From positions 1 through 64,000 of the forward strand of contig SWBL01000174.1 in NCBI GenBank assembly GCA_024195585.1: a DNA stretch of 64,000 nucleotides, given 5' to 3'. Below the pieces are notes generated by a model. That model searched no databases, was not told where the DNA came from, and worked only from the letters and a program-made list of their open reading frames with translations. The DNA is from Aureobasidium sp. EXF-3400 (taxonomy: Eukaryota; Ascomycota; Dothideomycetes; Dothideales; Saccotheciaceae). Both the position numbers and the translations under genes were made by a program. Shown here in pieces: positions 1-11,248 of this stretch (the stretch's first letter is position 1; every line of letters begins with the position of its first letter).

Positions 1-558
1 TCCCGTCCGCTCTGCCATACATAAGCAGTTGAACGGCAGATTAGTACTACGGTGGGTGACCACGTGGGAATCCCTGCTGCTGTACGTTTTGCTCCTTGAC
101 ATTTCCTTCTTTTGCCATAGAAGCATATGTCAATGTTCTAGTATGTTTTGCAAGGTCTTTGGAAGCATGGCTAGATTTGAGATTCGATGAAGATTTACTG
201 GCTTCCCATCCTCTTTTCCTTGATCGCAATTTTTTGTTTCTTTTTTCTCCTAATTCTTCGCTTTGCCAGCTCTTCACCATGAAGCAGACTTCTCACAACT
301 TCATGGCATTCGGTCAAGCGGCGTACGTGCATAATGTGAAGTCGAGAACAGGACTCAAAAGCGGGGATATACAAGCCTTCCTCGAGCTTCACCTTGGGAG
401 GCTTGAACTCTAGCCGCAACACCTGCGGGGTATGTTCGTTCATGGAGATGCCCAAGGCCCCTCAGACCAAGACATATAAAAGGCTGAAGCATTATGAGAC
501 GGAACAGTGAGTCCCAGAGGATCAATTAATCATAATTGCCAGCCTGCATTGGTTAAAA
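1..558. other. Left-edge intergenic region with TATA box
   Basis: No convincing gene. The open frames here are short, overlap on both strands and have no recognisable protein character. A TATAAAAGG motif lies at about 475-483, some 75 bases before the start codon of the gene at 559, and is a plausible core promoter for it. Confidence 0.45.
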
Positions 559-1142
559 ATGCTATCATCACTCTCTACTCTTGCACTTTCCTTGCTCACC
601 CTCTCTTCATATACATACGCATCCACCTGCAACATGTCTGGAAACCTAACGAGCACCAATGGCATTGGTAGCACACCAGTACAAGTACGTGACCCATCAA
701 GCTCACCAATTGCTGCCAGTAACATCCAAACCAGCGCCATTACATCTCTGCAAGCCAGGCATCGGCTATAGTAGAAGCAGCAGCCAAAGCAGCGGCAACC
801 ATCGTACCCCAGAACATTGCTATAGTGGACCCATCAGGCCTTCTAGTCGCTTTCCTTCGCATGGACAACGCATACCCAGGCAGTATTGACATCAGCATCA
901 AGAAAGCCAGGACGAGTGTGTTGTTCAACGGTATTCCCAGTGCTGGTCTGTACAACCAATCTCAACCTGGCCAAGCCTTGTATGGAATTGAGGAGACCAA
1001 TGGAGGTTTGGTGATCTTTGGTGGTGGATTGCCTTTAGTCAAGGATAACTATTTGATTGGTGCTATTGGTGTGAGTGGAGGTACAGTCGCTCAAGATGTT
1101 GAAGTTGCACAAGCTGGCGTGGACTGGTTCACAAACTCTTGA
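559..1142 (+). CDS. Secreted DUF336 / GlcG-HbpS-like protein
   Basis: The start at 559 opens a signal peptide (hydrophobic LSTLALSLLTLSS, cleavage near YAS-TC). The rest is a small heme-binding-like domain of the GlcG/HbpS (DUF336) type. Family signatures are visible: IAIVDPSGLLVAFLRMD, PGSIDISIKKART and a glycine-rich GGGLPL followed by IGAIGVSGG. The frame breaks once. A donor at 685 (CAA|GTACGT) joins in phase to an acceptor at 758 (giving about 169 residues) or at 734 (eight more). Family members bind heme or act as small accessory proteins next to oxidases, but the substrate or partner is unknown here. It is unrelated to its neighbour, which is transcribed convergently and ends only about 60 bases away. 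Confidence 0.75.
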
Positions 1143-1199
1143 TCTTTCGGTCCAGGAACAAGGCCTTTGCTGTTGAGATATCATGATTAAAGGGTTTCT

Positions 1200-2651
1200 T
1201 CATTTGTTCTTCTTTTCTGTATCCAAGACAGATTTTTGTAGTTTCGCCAGATCGAAAAGCTGTAATACGCCACTCGCAATGCCTAGTATGATAACAACAA
1301 GATCAACGACATGTATTGCCCACCAGATATGCTGTTTACCGAGTGCACAAGTAGCATACTCAAACTTCCATATGCCATCTTTGACGTCGAACCATGCAGA
1401 GAGCAGACCGGCGTTTCCGCCAAAGTCACCCATCATGCTACGGACGGTAACCTCTCGGATATCGTTCGCGGTTGTATTCGGCGCAGAGAACTTGGTTGAA
1501 ATCCAATGTTCCTCTTCGGTATCGGCGCGATCATGCCATGTATCACATCCTTCGTGGTCGTGGCCGTTGAGAACAATGCCCGCGCGTTTGATCCCACTTG
1601 GTAGTTTGAACAGGCCGTTCAGTATCTTGTCGCTTGACTGTCGACTAAGATGATTCTGCTCGCGAATGCCACCGCCATGGTGTGGTTCGAAATAGCTGAA
1701 GAAAGGAGGATCAAGACAAACACCGGCTGGCTTGTACAAGGGCACGTGTGTGAGCAATATGACAGCATCCTGAGGGTTGCGTGCAATTGTATCATCAATG
1801 ACACTGTTCAGGTAGTCGTGCGTTGCGCGATGCAAATCCTGGTTCCAGGCAGGGTTGTCCAGGTTCATCGAATTGAGGTTCACCAGGTGCAATTGCGTGG
1901 TCAGATTTGACGACAGGTTCGAGAAAGGAATCCTGATGCGCCAGTTGACCTGGCCAAAGGCTCGTTCGAAGCGGTAGATACGGTGGTGGTCAATATCACC
2001 AGCATATCCAATGTCATGATTCCCAGCGACGTTGAGCAGAGCTGGCGCCTGGCTGGCATTCAAGTTGTCCACAAAGTCCCAGACAGGTGTGTCTCCAAGC
2101 TCTTCCTCAGGCAACTCATGTTTCCAAAAATGAGCACCGACAAAGACTCTGTTCCAGAATCTGTCGGCTCGTCTATCGAACTCGTCGTTGCTTATCCACT
2201 GGCTGCCTAACAGATCACCCAGCACAGAGACGTGGGTCGGCTGGGTCCACCACTTGGTGGTGCGGTATATATGAGCGAGATAGTAATCGTTTCCCAGCAG
2301 GTCTAGCTTCTTTCTCTGCGTCTGCAGCAATCGTGGAATATCTCTTGTAACGATGTCCTTGACGGTTCGTTGTAAGGTTCGTGCTGCGATGTCCAGTGGC
2401 TCGGTCCACAAGCGGTTGCGCAGACCTACGAGGCCAGGGAATAGAGGCGCATTAGGATCGGGAAGGGAAGTGTCTCCCTCTAGTTGCGGGTCGCCGAGAG
2501 CAAGGAGTCGGAAAGGTGCTATGCCATGCTGTTGGGGAGTCGAAAAATGGCAGGCCTGGAAAGCAGGGTAGAGATACAGCCAAAGTGTTGACAAGACGGC
2601 AGGTACAATCAAGGCGAGGAAGGCGCAACGCACCACGCCCGAGAGTCGCAT
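1200..2651 (-). CDS. TED1: Ted1/Cdc1-type ER metallophosphoesterase
   Basis: About 483 residues from the start at 2651. An in-frame ATG at 2735 would add 28 residues that do not look conserved. The start at 2651 places a membrane anchor (VVRCAFLALIVPAVLSTLWLYLY) directly at the N-terminus. The calcineurin-like metal motifs follow in order: LGDPQLEGD, GDLLGSQW, VAGNHDIGY, THVPLY and NGHDHEGCD. A second membrane segment (VVDLVVIILGIASGVLQLF) is near the C-terminus, with a lysine-rich tail (EKKNK) that could be an ER retrieval signal. Yeast Ted1 and Cdc1 remove ethanolamine-phosphate from GPI-anchor mannoses before ER export. The wording of the first motif is closest to Ted1. This role is inferred from the family. 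Confidence 0.82.
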   Translation of the reverse strand: MRLSGVVRCAFLALIVPAVLSTLWLYLYPAFQACHFSTPQQHGIAPFRLLALGDPQLEGDTSLPDPNAPLFPGLVGLRNRLWTEPLDIAARTLQRTVKDIVTRDIPRLLQTQRKKLDLLGNDYYLAHIYRTTKWWTQPTHVSVLGDLLGSQWISNDEFDRRADRFWNRVFVGAHFWKHELPEEELGDTPVWDFVDNLNASQAPALLNVAGNHDIGYAGDIDHHRIYRFERAFGQVNWRIRIPFSNLSSNLTTQLHLVNLNSMNLDNPAWNQDLHRATHDYLNSVIDDTIARNPQDAVILLTHVPLYKPAGVCLDPPFFSYFEPHHGGGIREQNHLSRQSSDKILNGLFKLPSGIKRAGIVLNGHDHEGCDTWHDRADTEEEHWISTKFSAPNTTANDIREVTVRSMMGDFGGNAGLLSAWFDVKDGIWKFEYATCALGKQHIWWAIHVVDLVVIILGIASGVLQLFDLAKLQKSVLDTEKKNK

Positions 2652-3096
2652 TGATACTGCATTATTGTTGATGTTGAACGACCTGAAACGAGTCGTGCCT
2701 TCCCAAGAAATTGCTTCGGACTTTGCAATTGCCAATCTCCGTCAACCAGCCAGCGCAACTTCCAAACCCATCTCGACGCACAATCACTCTTCCCTCAGCT
2801 CACAATCAAACATCTTTCTGCGGCACAAGATCTTTGTAAGAGTCAGTTTGTGCGACAATTCATTCAAACTGATATATGAGCCTATCAAAAGGGCTTTGTC
2901 GGCCATGCCTTCGTACTGAATACATGCAACATATGAATCGACCACGTGCATGCTGCGAGTGGCTCTCGTTCAGAAACTCTGTACCGGTCGATCTTGACCC
3001 CTCAACCACAACATGGTAAATACATAAAGCATTGAGCTAACGACCGCTATGTTTCCCACAAGCAACAATGTCTGCCACTACTTTGCTCACTTCAGC
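2652..3096. promoter_or_regulatory. Divergent intergenic region, two phosphoesterase genes
   Basis: About 445 bases separate the starts of two divergently transcribed phosphoesterase genes, so both promoters must lie here. No operator-like repeat was recognised. Confidence 0.4.
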
Positions 3097-4272
3097 ATGT
3101 CTCCTGTATACTCTATCCTCTTTGCCATTGCTGCTTCTACCGTATCTACTCGTGCGATCCCCATCTTGCAACCCACAGATGTCCTCCGACTAGATGCAAA
3201 CGGCTCCTTCCAACTCAGTATCTTCAGCGACCTACATTTTGGAGAAGCTGAAGACACACTCTGGGGTCCGGAGCAAGATATCAACAGTTCTAGAGTCATG
3301 AACTCCGTTCTTGACAACGAGCAAACCACTGGCCTAGTCGTTCTGAACGGAGACCTCATTACTGGCGAAAACACTTTCTTATATAACTCGACCAAATACG
3401 TGGACTCAGTCGTGGCCCCTCTTGTCAAGCGTGGCATGAGCTGGGCTAGCACATATGGCAACCACGATAGCGACTTCAACCTGTCACGCGAAGGCATCTT
3501 TGCAGAAGAATCGAAATATACGTTGAGTCGCACAAAGAACATGGTCTCTGCATCTGACGCGGGTGTATCAAATTACTACTTACCCGTCTACGGCAATGAT
3601 TCGGCGGTTCCAGAGTTCTTGCTCTGGTTCTTCGACTCTCGTGGTGGTAACTACTTTCAGCAGGAATCTACATCTGGAACGCCGGTTCCTCAATCTAACT
3701 GGGTCTCTCAGAGTGTTGTTGACTGGTTCACTGAAACTCGATCTGTCCTAGAGAAGAAGCATGGGTATATTGTACCCAGCGTCGCATTCGTCCACATACC
3801 TGTCAACGCCATGGCGGCTTTCCAAGCCATAGGTGTGAATGCCAATCGCGAGCCTGGTATCAATGACGACAATCCACTGGCTCAACAAGGCTCTGCTTCG
3901 GGTCAAGGCGAGGTCAGCGGCACCACGTTCACCTACAACGGCCAGGATATACCCTTTATGCAAGCTCTTCTCGATACCAAAGGACTCAAAGCAGTCTTCT
4001 CAGGCCATGACCACGGTGATGACTGGTGCTTCAGGTGGGATTCAAAGCTGAAGGGTATGAACTTGACTGGCAATGGGCTGGATCTTTGCTTCAGCAGACA
4101 CAGTGGATATGGTGGTTATGGATCATGGACAAGAGGAAGCAGACAAGTTGTGCTCAAGAAGGGCCAAGAAGATGTTGAGACATGGGTGAGGCTGGAAGAT
4201 GGAAGCATCAGTGGCAGAGTCACTCTCAATGGGACATATGGGCAAGACTCGTATCCTGCTGTGCAACCATAG
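3097..4272 (+). CDS. Secreted calcineurin-like metallophosphoesterase
   Basis: Intronless, about 391 residues. An in-frame ATG at 3049 exists, but the one at 3097 (MSPVYSILFAIAASTVSTRA) gives a clean signal peptide. All five metallophosphoesterase motifs are present: IFSDLHFGE, LNGDLITGE, YGNHDSDF, FVHIPV and FSGHDHGDDW. The layout matches the fungal Dcr2-like / purple-acid-phosphatase-related group. Many potential N-glycosylation sites fit an extracellular or vacuolar enzyme. The substrate is unknown; a phosphomonoester or phosphodiester is likely. It shares only the fold with the Ted1-type neighbour, so the pair looks coincidental. Confidence 0.82.
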   Translation: MSPVYSILFAIAASTVSTRAIPILQPTDVLRLDANGSFQLSIFSDLHFGEAEDTLWGPEQDINSSRVMNSVLDNEQTTGLVVLNGDLITGENTFLYNSTKYVDSVVAPLVKRGMSWASTYGNHDSDFNLSREGIFAEESKYTLSRTKNMVSASDAGVSNYYLPVYGNDSAVPEFLLWFFDSRGGNYFQQESTSGTPVPQSNWVSQSVVDWFTETRSVLEKKHGYIVPSVAFVHIPVNAMAAFQAIGVNANREPGINDDNPLAQQGSASGQGEVSGTTFTYNGQDIPFMQALLDTKGLKAVFSGHDHGDDWCFRWDSKLKGMNLTGNGLDLCFSRHSGYGGYGSWTRGSRQVVLKKGQEDVETWVRLEDGSISGRVTLNGTYGQDSYPAVQP

Positions 4273-4647
4273 ATCCAGGAGATATTAATACAAGTCAGTC
4301 ACTCTTTCTTATGATATGGAGGATATGCTGAACCCAAGACACGAACTCAAAAATAGTCAATTGCCTAGGCAGAACAATTGACAATTCAAGTCGAGCACGC
4401 CATGTCATCACGGAATTTTCTCATGCTTAACAGATCCGACGAATACATTGCGTCTATGGTTTCCGGTGCGAGTGCAGTGCTTGAAACTGGTCATTGAATT
4501 TCTCCGTCGAAGATCAGTGGATATCTGGGAGATACTGTGGAATGATCAAAACTTGCGTGATAACAATCAATACTGGCAGCTTCGTGTACAAAATGACATG
4601 CAGATATCGCATTACTCTGGGACCACTCCATTACCAACCTAACTGCT
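4273..4647. other. Intergenic region
   Basis: About 375 bases between two same-strand genes. No conserved coding content or structured RNA was recognised. Confidence 0.4.
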
Positions 4648-6458
4648 ATGAGAGCTTATTCCTTAACTCTTGCCTTTGGGGCACTGCCGTTTGTAGTAGG
4701 TCGAAGTCTTTTTTTGCAGCAAACAAGCAATGATACTTGGGTGCTGGGCAATGATATCTGGAACATAACACAAGGACCTATATACGCCACAAAACTCTTC
4801 TATCAAGGCAAAGATGCTATAGGTAGTGCTGCTGGACATTACCTCGGAGCAGGTATCGAGTGTTCTTCTAGTCCTTCACGGGTATGATGCTGACAAGCCG
4901 CAGATGGAGAAAATAACTTAGTCTGGGAGTCGGCAAGTATTGTGAACAAAGACGACGCCTTTATTGATGTCAGCTTCGTCTCTGAGAAGGGTGATCTGCA
5001 TTGGGTCATTCATGATGACCTTGCTGGCTCGTATCAGTACTTTGTCAATCGCGCTCTGGGTGATATCAGTATCCTTCGCTCTCTGTTTCGTCTGGATCCT
5101 GACAGATTCCCCAATGGACGTACCTATCTCAAGGATGAGCCTCTACCATCGTTTGCAGCGATCCAAAACGCCACCAAAGTCCAAGATGAGACCTTTGAGA
5201 CATCGAATGGAACATATATCACGAAATACGATTGGGCGAACTACGCCAGGGATCGAGACTTTCATGGTGTCTATGGGCGGCCATCGACCGGGTCGTGGTA
5301 TATCCATCCAAGTACAGATTACTCCAGTGGAAATCACCTCAAGCAGACTTTGACTGTAAGAACTACCATTTGTGTCTGGTTGGTAGTCTACTGACTATAG
5401 CAGGTCCATCGTGAAAGTAGCACAGGCGATGCAGTACAGTTAAATGTAGTGCAAGACACTTCCCACTTCCAGACCCAGGTCACAACTTCCCAACCTGTTG
5501 GAAAAATCTGGGGGCCGTGGCTATGGTATCTTGTGAGTTATGCCAGAGTCACTCGTAGTCGTCTTTACTGACAAGTCAACAGAATAACGGAGACATTGCC
5601 GATGCAGCAAGAAAGCATGAAGAAGAGTTGTCAAAGTGGCCTTATCCATGGGTCAACGATACTGCCTACCATTCTCGTGGCTCTGTGACTGGGTCCCTCA
5701 GACTCTCTGATGGAAGAGTCGCTGCTGGAGCGGCCGGTTTCCTGGGTGACTCTGACACCAAGGCGCCTTTGGCACAAGGAACTAATTATTACTACACAAC
5801 CTATGTCGATGCTGCCGGAAGATTCAACTTTTCTAACGTCCGGACTGGCGAGTATGGCTTATATGCTTGGTCCAATGGTGGCGAGATAGCCGACGTTTAC
5901 ACCAACTTTACAAGAGCTGGCATTGATGTCAAGGGTAGTACCAACTTATCGACATTGACTTGGTCCGTCCCGAGCAAGGAACGCATCTTCCAGATTGGTG
6001 ACTTTGACAAAAAGACTACTGGTTTCATCAATAGTGGGCCTTATCATCATGGCCTTGCTGCTTTGTCACCGGCTAACTTTACCTACATTGTTGGTACCTC
6101 GAATAATTCCGACTGGTATTACGCATCCTCCAATCTCGGCAGTTGGAAGGTAGAATTCGACATCCCTGCCCTTAAGACTGCGACTGCCAAGCTGATTGTC
6201 TCGTTGGCTGGATACTCGCAAAGCACCGCGTTGACAGTCTTTGTTAATGATGTTGTGCTTGACAGCTTGACCAAAGACGATGTGTCTACTGATGCATCGG
6301 TCTATAGATCCGGGACTGTTAGTGGAGAGTGGCATCAGTTTGAGTATGTGGTCGACAATCTGAAGCAAGGGAGGAATGTTGTGAGTTTTGAGGTCGACAG
6401 ATATGTCCTGTGGAGAGGCTTTTTGTGGGATGCGGTTGCTCTTGAGTGGATTGAATGA
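4648..6458 (+). CDS. Rhamnogalacturonan lyase, polysaccharide lyase family 4
   Basis: Four exons, 4648-4852, 4904-5355, 5404-5532 and 5583-6458, join to 553 residues. The introns are 48-51 nt; the third exon could instead start at 5401. A signal peptide (residues 1-19) is followed by the PL4 catalytic beta-sandwich with NNLVWESAS, LHWVIHDD, FRLDP and HGVYG, a fibronectin-like domain (GSVTGSLRLSDGR to GEYGLYAWS), and a C-terminal carbohydrate-binding-like domain that ends FLWDAVALEWIE. Such enzymes cleave the rhamnose-galacturonate backbone of pectin by beta-elimination outside the cell. The length and three-domain order match the family. It is the first of four wall-degrading enzymes in the next 9 kb, all on the plus strand. 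Confidence 0.9.
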
Positions 6459-6689
6459 TGCGAATCATCGTGATCGGATCTGACAAAGAAGTATACATGG
6501 GCTGTTTTCTTCAAGAGGTTCGTGTATGGTGGTAGGCAGCCGAATTCCTAGATACCAAGCAAGGCATGCGGGTTGCCGACGATGCAGTACCATGCATGTT
6601 CGCGCCCTATGAGAAAATGTTCGACACTTGTTCTTCAGAACACTTTCCAACATCTTTTCATCTGACTTTGAAACAATATATTTTCCTAC

Positions 6690-7550
6690 ACAAGTATACC
6701 AGACCTCGAGACCCTGTTACGCAAAGGCACGGTGCGCAGACCTGTCGATGGCTTCTTCATAAAGCGCAACTATACGGACCGCGAGCTTAATACCTTGAGA
6801 AGCCTGGAGCCAGACGCAAGCAAAGCTGTCGGACGTCAGCTATCGAACACCGAGCGCAATGTCTTACTCGAGTATAAAGGTAACTCGATGGCATTTATCT
6901 CCCGGACAGAAGCCTTTGCAGTGTCGATCGGCGCCCTGGGCGGATTGATCAGCACAATGTACGCGACCAGAGCACGCAGACGCTGGATATGTGGCCACTA
7001 CGCCCATTGGATGTGGCATTTGTCCGTTCGTACTCTGGTCAGTACCGCTATCGCCATTGTCCCCGCCACTATTCAGACTATCTATACGGAGGAAAGACAG
7101 CCTCTGTCAATCAGGGTTCTCAGGGATGCTCGTATGAGTTAATTCAAAGAGTCAATCCGACGCAGAGAGATGGAGTTCGATGGCCACAAACCGGAGATTG
7201 TCAGAAGGAAGGACAGGAACAATGAACCACCAATCCAATGGTTCACGGACGCGTACAAGCCATTTGTGATGAGTCCAGTCTCGGAGAGTCTGGCCATAGG
7301 CAGGATACGACATGACAACATGAAAGTCCAGCAGAAATGGCTGCCCATCACGGGTTATCCTGATCATCCTGAACTCAGTCGGCCCGAAGGTTCTTCATAC
7401 TTGAAAAAGAGGCTGAGAGATAATCTGCTTGCGAGAAAAAGCGAAATGACCTCTCACGAGGCTGCTGACGACCAAGCAAGGGCACATCCTGAGTTTGCGT
7501 GTACCGTGTACCTTCCGCCGGTGCTGATTCCTCGTTTGTACGTGGAGTAG
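6690..7550 (+). CDS. Uncharacterised protein, possible membrane segment, 5' end unclear
   Basis: I do not recognise the family. An open frame enters from about 6690 without a start codon (readable as LETLLRKGTVRRPVDGFF), so an upstream exon must exist if this is a gene. It contains a hydrophobic stretch (LVSTAIAIVPATIQTIY) and a basic cluster (RARRRW). The frame meets TAA at 7140-7142, then continues open in the same phase to 7550 (VRRKDRNNEPPIQWF). A 60-nt intron at 7106-7165 (weak donor GTCAAT, acceptor GACGCAG) would keep phase and remove the stop. Otherwise the locus carries a nonsense mutation and may be a pseudogene. It lies between two wall-degrading enzymes but has no visible link to them. 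Confidence 0.35.
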
Positions 7551-8269
7551 AACATGGTAGTGCTCCTAGTTCACATCTGCGGAACATATAGAAAGTAGAA
7601 CATGCGATTGACCATGACCATCTTCAGACCGTGAGCTGGACGACGTGCCGACGCAATGCTGATATTTCTGAAACAAGCAAACAGTTAAAGAAGGAGCGAA
7701 TGAGTGTGGGGCTTTGCTGCCTCGGCAAACAGCATCTGCGATTGTCCGATGATCTCCCTCAAGTGGCGCGTTGGTTCTCATCCAAGGTGACTGCCCCTGC
7801 CTTCTTTTCTCTTCCTCTTCCTCAATGTCGCGACGTGAATCTGTCTTTGTGCAGACCATAGCACACAAAAGAGTTCCATCGTGATTGTAGGCCCCACATC
7901 TATCATCCCCTGTTTCTTCCCTTGGTCCCGCTCTCCGCATCTCGAGCACACATGCATAACGGCAACTCTGAACACGGAGAAACATCTTCCAGCAACCAAA
8001 CAGGCAGATTCTTCGTTTTCGCATGTATCCATCGTTCATTCATGGCTAAATTGCAACCACGCCGAGATGTCATGCCATCATTTGCGCAACAGAGGGGAAG
8101 GTTATTCTATCTGTACCTTGTGCACTTGTCGAGCGCGGTGTGAGACGATATCTCCTAGGTACAAATACAAATCCAGGTGTCAGTCGTTTTGCTGAACCCC
8201 AAGCATTGTATCGACAAAAAACTGTCAGAAAGCGCAAGGTAATTAGCTGTACACACTAACCATTTCGCG
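7551..8269. other. Intergenic region
   Basis: About 720 bases upstream of the glucuronoyl esterase. Overlapping short frames on both strands show no protein-like composition. Nothing else was recognised. Confidence 0.4.
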
Positions 8270-9496
8270 ATGAGGTTCAATATATCCTTATTGATCTGTC
8301 TGGTACCGGCTGTCCTAGGTAGCGCGTTTGATCTCGAATACACAGGTCTTTCCTGCTGATCATCGATAGGCTTTAAGAAGCGACCAATGTCATGTCCAAA
8401 CACTCCTAACAACGCGACTCGATACGACGCGAAGCTTCCAGACCCTTTCGTATTTGCCAATGGTAGACCTGTCAAGACTCTCTCCGACTTCGAATGCCGC
8501 CAACGCGAAGTCAGCGAGCTGTTCCAGACGCTTGAGTTGGGTCTCAAACCAGGAAGACCTGATGCCGTAACTGGCTTGATCTCCAATGGCAACATGACAG
8601 TCACAGTCGCTGCACATGGCAAAACTATATCTTTTACATCCACGATCACCTATCCACTGAACGGAACTGCTCCATATCCAGCCATTATCGCCTTCGGAGC
8701 TCTTACCATTCCTGCTCCTTCTGGCGTGGTCATCATCACATACAACAACGACGAGATTGCTGCGCAGAACAATCAAAGCAGCCGTGGCCAAGGCAAATTC
8801 TTCGAGCTCTACCCCGAATTGACATCCGACGGCGCCATGACAGCTTGGTCGTGGGGCGTGAGCCGTATTCTCGATGTTCTGGAGACTTTGCCCGACACCA
8901 CCATCAACCCGAAGAAAGTTGCGGTCACTGGTTGTTCCCGGAACGGCAAAGGAGCACTAGTCGCTGGCGCCCTTGATAGTCGCATAGCTCTTACAATCCC
9001 TCAAGAGAGTGGTTCTGGAGGGACTGCCTGCTGGCGTCTTAGCGATTACGAAAACCATAATGGTTCGACACAGACTGCATCGGAAATTGTGCAAGAGAAC
9101 GTCTGGTTTGCTACACAGTTCGACGAGTTTGCCAACACGACTGTTGATACACTCCCGTTCGATCACCACATGTTGGCTGGGCTGGTCGCACCAAGAGGTT
9201 TTTTGATCATCGATAATATTGGCTATGAATGGCTTGGACCTTGGAGCTCATTCGGATGCATGAAGACTGCTCGAAAAATCTATGAAGCCCTCGGTACACC
9301 TGATCATCTGGGATATTCTATGTCTCCAAGCCATCTTCATTGCTCTTTCCCGTCATATCAGATCCCCCACCTTCAAGCTTTTGTCGACAAATTCCTGTTT
9401 GACAAAGCCTCCGACACAGATTTCTTTGTCCCAGCCGGCAACATCACGTTTGATGATGCACACTGGGTAGACTGGTTCACTCCGAATTTATTCTGA
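8270..9496 (+). CDS. 4-O-methyl-glucuronoyl methylesterase, CE15
   Basis: Two exons, 8270-8318 and 8370-9496, join in phase to 391 residues. The short first exon encodes only the signal peptide (MRFNISLLICLVPAVLG). The mature part opens with CPNTP and AKLPDPF, as in fungal glucuronoyl esterases. The catalytic serine sits in GCSRNGKG, a glutamate in IPQESGSGG and the histidine in SHLHCSFP. WRLSDYENH and DNIGYEWLGPWS are further family blocks. The enzyme hydrolyses the ester between lignin alcohols and the 4-O-methyl-glucuronic acid side chains of xylan. There is no carbohydrate-binding module. It sits with a pectin lyase, a CE5 esterase and a GH43 enzyme, which suggests shared use on plant wall. 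Confidence 0.92.
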
Positions 9497-11248
9497 TGAG
9501 GTTTCATCAGCCATCGGCTGGATAATGAACCTGCAATCCTGCTTTGGCAACTTGATCGCTTGTTCTGCTTGCACACTTCTTTCTGTCTCAATTCAACTCA
9601 AAACTTTCGGCCGCAAGTTTGCTCTCTGCCTACACTGTCATTACCTCTGATCATACTATACCCGCATTTAGCCAGAAGGGACAATGGTAAGCGAAGCTTT
9701 TCGCGTATGCAGATCTTCAGTCTCCTGTTCCTGTATAGTGTTACCCCGCGATTAGGGCACATTCAATGAGCTCCGCTACTCGTACCCCTTGGGGCCAATG
9801 TGTTTAGCCTGAACATATCTTCGAAGCTATCATTAGTTCGACGTTGGTTCGTACATGCTGTGCTGCTGTTGGTATAACGTCTAAGCTCCTCTGGAATTCG
9901 AAGCGTGATACACGCAGTACTTGCCTAAAGGCCATCATGTTGGGTGAACGACTGATGGCTTTTGCTGACCTCCTGACTTCATCCTTGCTTTCGGCTGTCA
10001 CGGAACAGGGAACTCACTCTACATGCATTGATTGAGGCACGAGAACCTGGTGATGCTCATTAGGTCGATATTGACATCGGTGCAACAGCTCCTTGTTAGC
10101 AGACGGTCTGTGTCCGAATGTGATTGGTTGCATCGACCGTAACGTACCATTTCAGTCTGTTACATTTTACTCCAGGCTCTCCAAGAGTACTGATGATATC
10201 GGCACTACACTTTCAGACACAGATTCCCAGGGCATCAACAATTCACTACTCGCAACCACACCTTCAGTGTTCCAGTCTTTGCAGCTACTACCACTCCAAT
10301 CTCAAAACCGAACGGTATTCCCAGGCAGACAGCTCACCAGAACGTGAGACCATGAGACAGCGCGTCAATCAGTGGATTCGCGAGCATTGGCGGCAAGTCC
10401 GGTACAATTCTAGACCTTGACAGATCGCGAGGACCACATGAACGAAATTTGCTTGCTGCAAGAGCAGTCAGACTCGGGTGTTCCCCTGCAATCAGATCAT
10501 TCTGAGAACCAGGCTATGGCAGAAAGCTTTGAACTGTACTTGATCGACTGGTCTGCGAGCGGAGTGAGTAGCTTCATGTAGAGTGAACATCAGCCAGAGG
10601 TATGGTGATGTTTAGCGAGTGAGCAAGCATCATCAAGCCTGCTCGATACACTTCTAGCCTTGTATCCCGAGTTTGCATAGAATAGCAATATAGTAATACT
10701 TGATGTCAGCGAACTGCACATGCAGGTGCTTCCAACTTGGTTCCATTCAATTGATCAGTCGCAGCAAGCCACGAGCAGTAATTTCAGTCACCCTGTAAAT
10801 CTAGACGAGGCTAAAGGCACGAGAATCATTCGCGTGCAGTCGTAATAGGGTGCTAAAACAAGCTTCGGACGGGAAGATGCCGCGGCGTGAAACAACCTGA
10901 AACTTCGCTAAAGTCTGGGTGAACTGCTGAAACCACTTCACCAAAAAATAAGCCGTCACAACGGGGCTGAAGAACGATTCCTATTTGACAGTAGGGTCTA
11001 TGAACATGGTTCATCGAGTGCAGTCCTCGTGCCGATCATGTATCTTTTGCCTGTGATTAAGTGTTTTTGCCTAAAGCCTTGACATCTGGAATTCGTCAAT
11101 ATAGCACAATGAAATGATCCATCTACTGCATTGACCTTGCAACCGTGACAAATGCGAACATGATATAAGTAGGCCACTTGCAGTCACATTCTCTCATATT
11201 TCATCCCATCACGAACTCACATTGTAACCAACTCCCCAATTCATCATC
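9497..11248. other. Long intergenic region upstream of the CE5 gene
   Basis: About 1.75 kb with only short, mutually overlapping frames. No recognisable protein, RNA gene or clear repeat. A GATATAAG motif near 11160-11167, about 85 bases before the next start codon, may serve as the TATA element of the CE5 gene. Confidence 0.4.
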
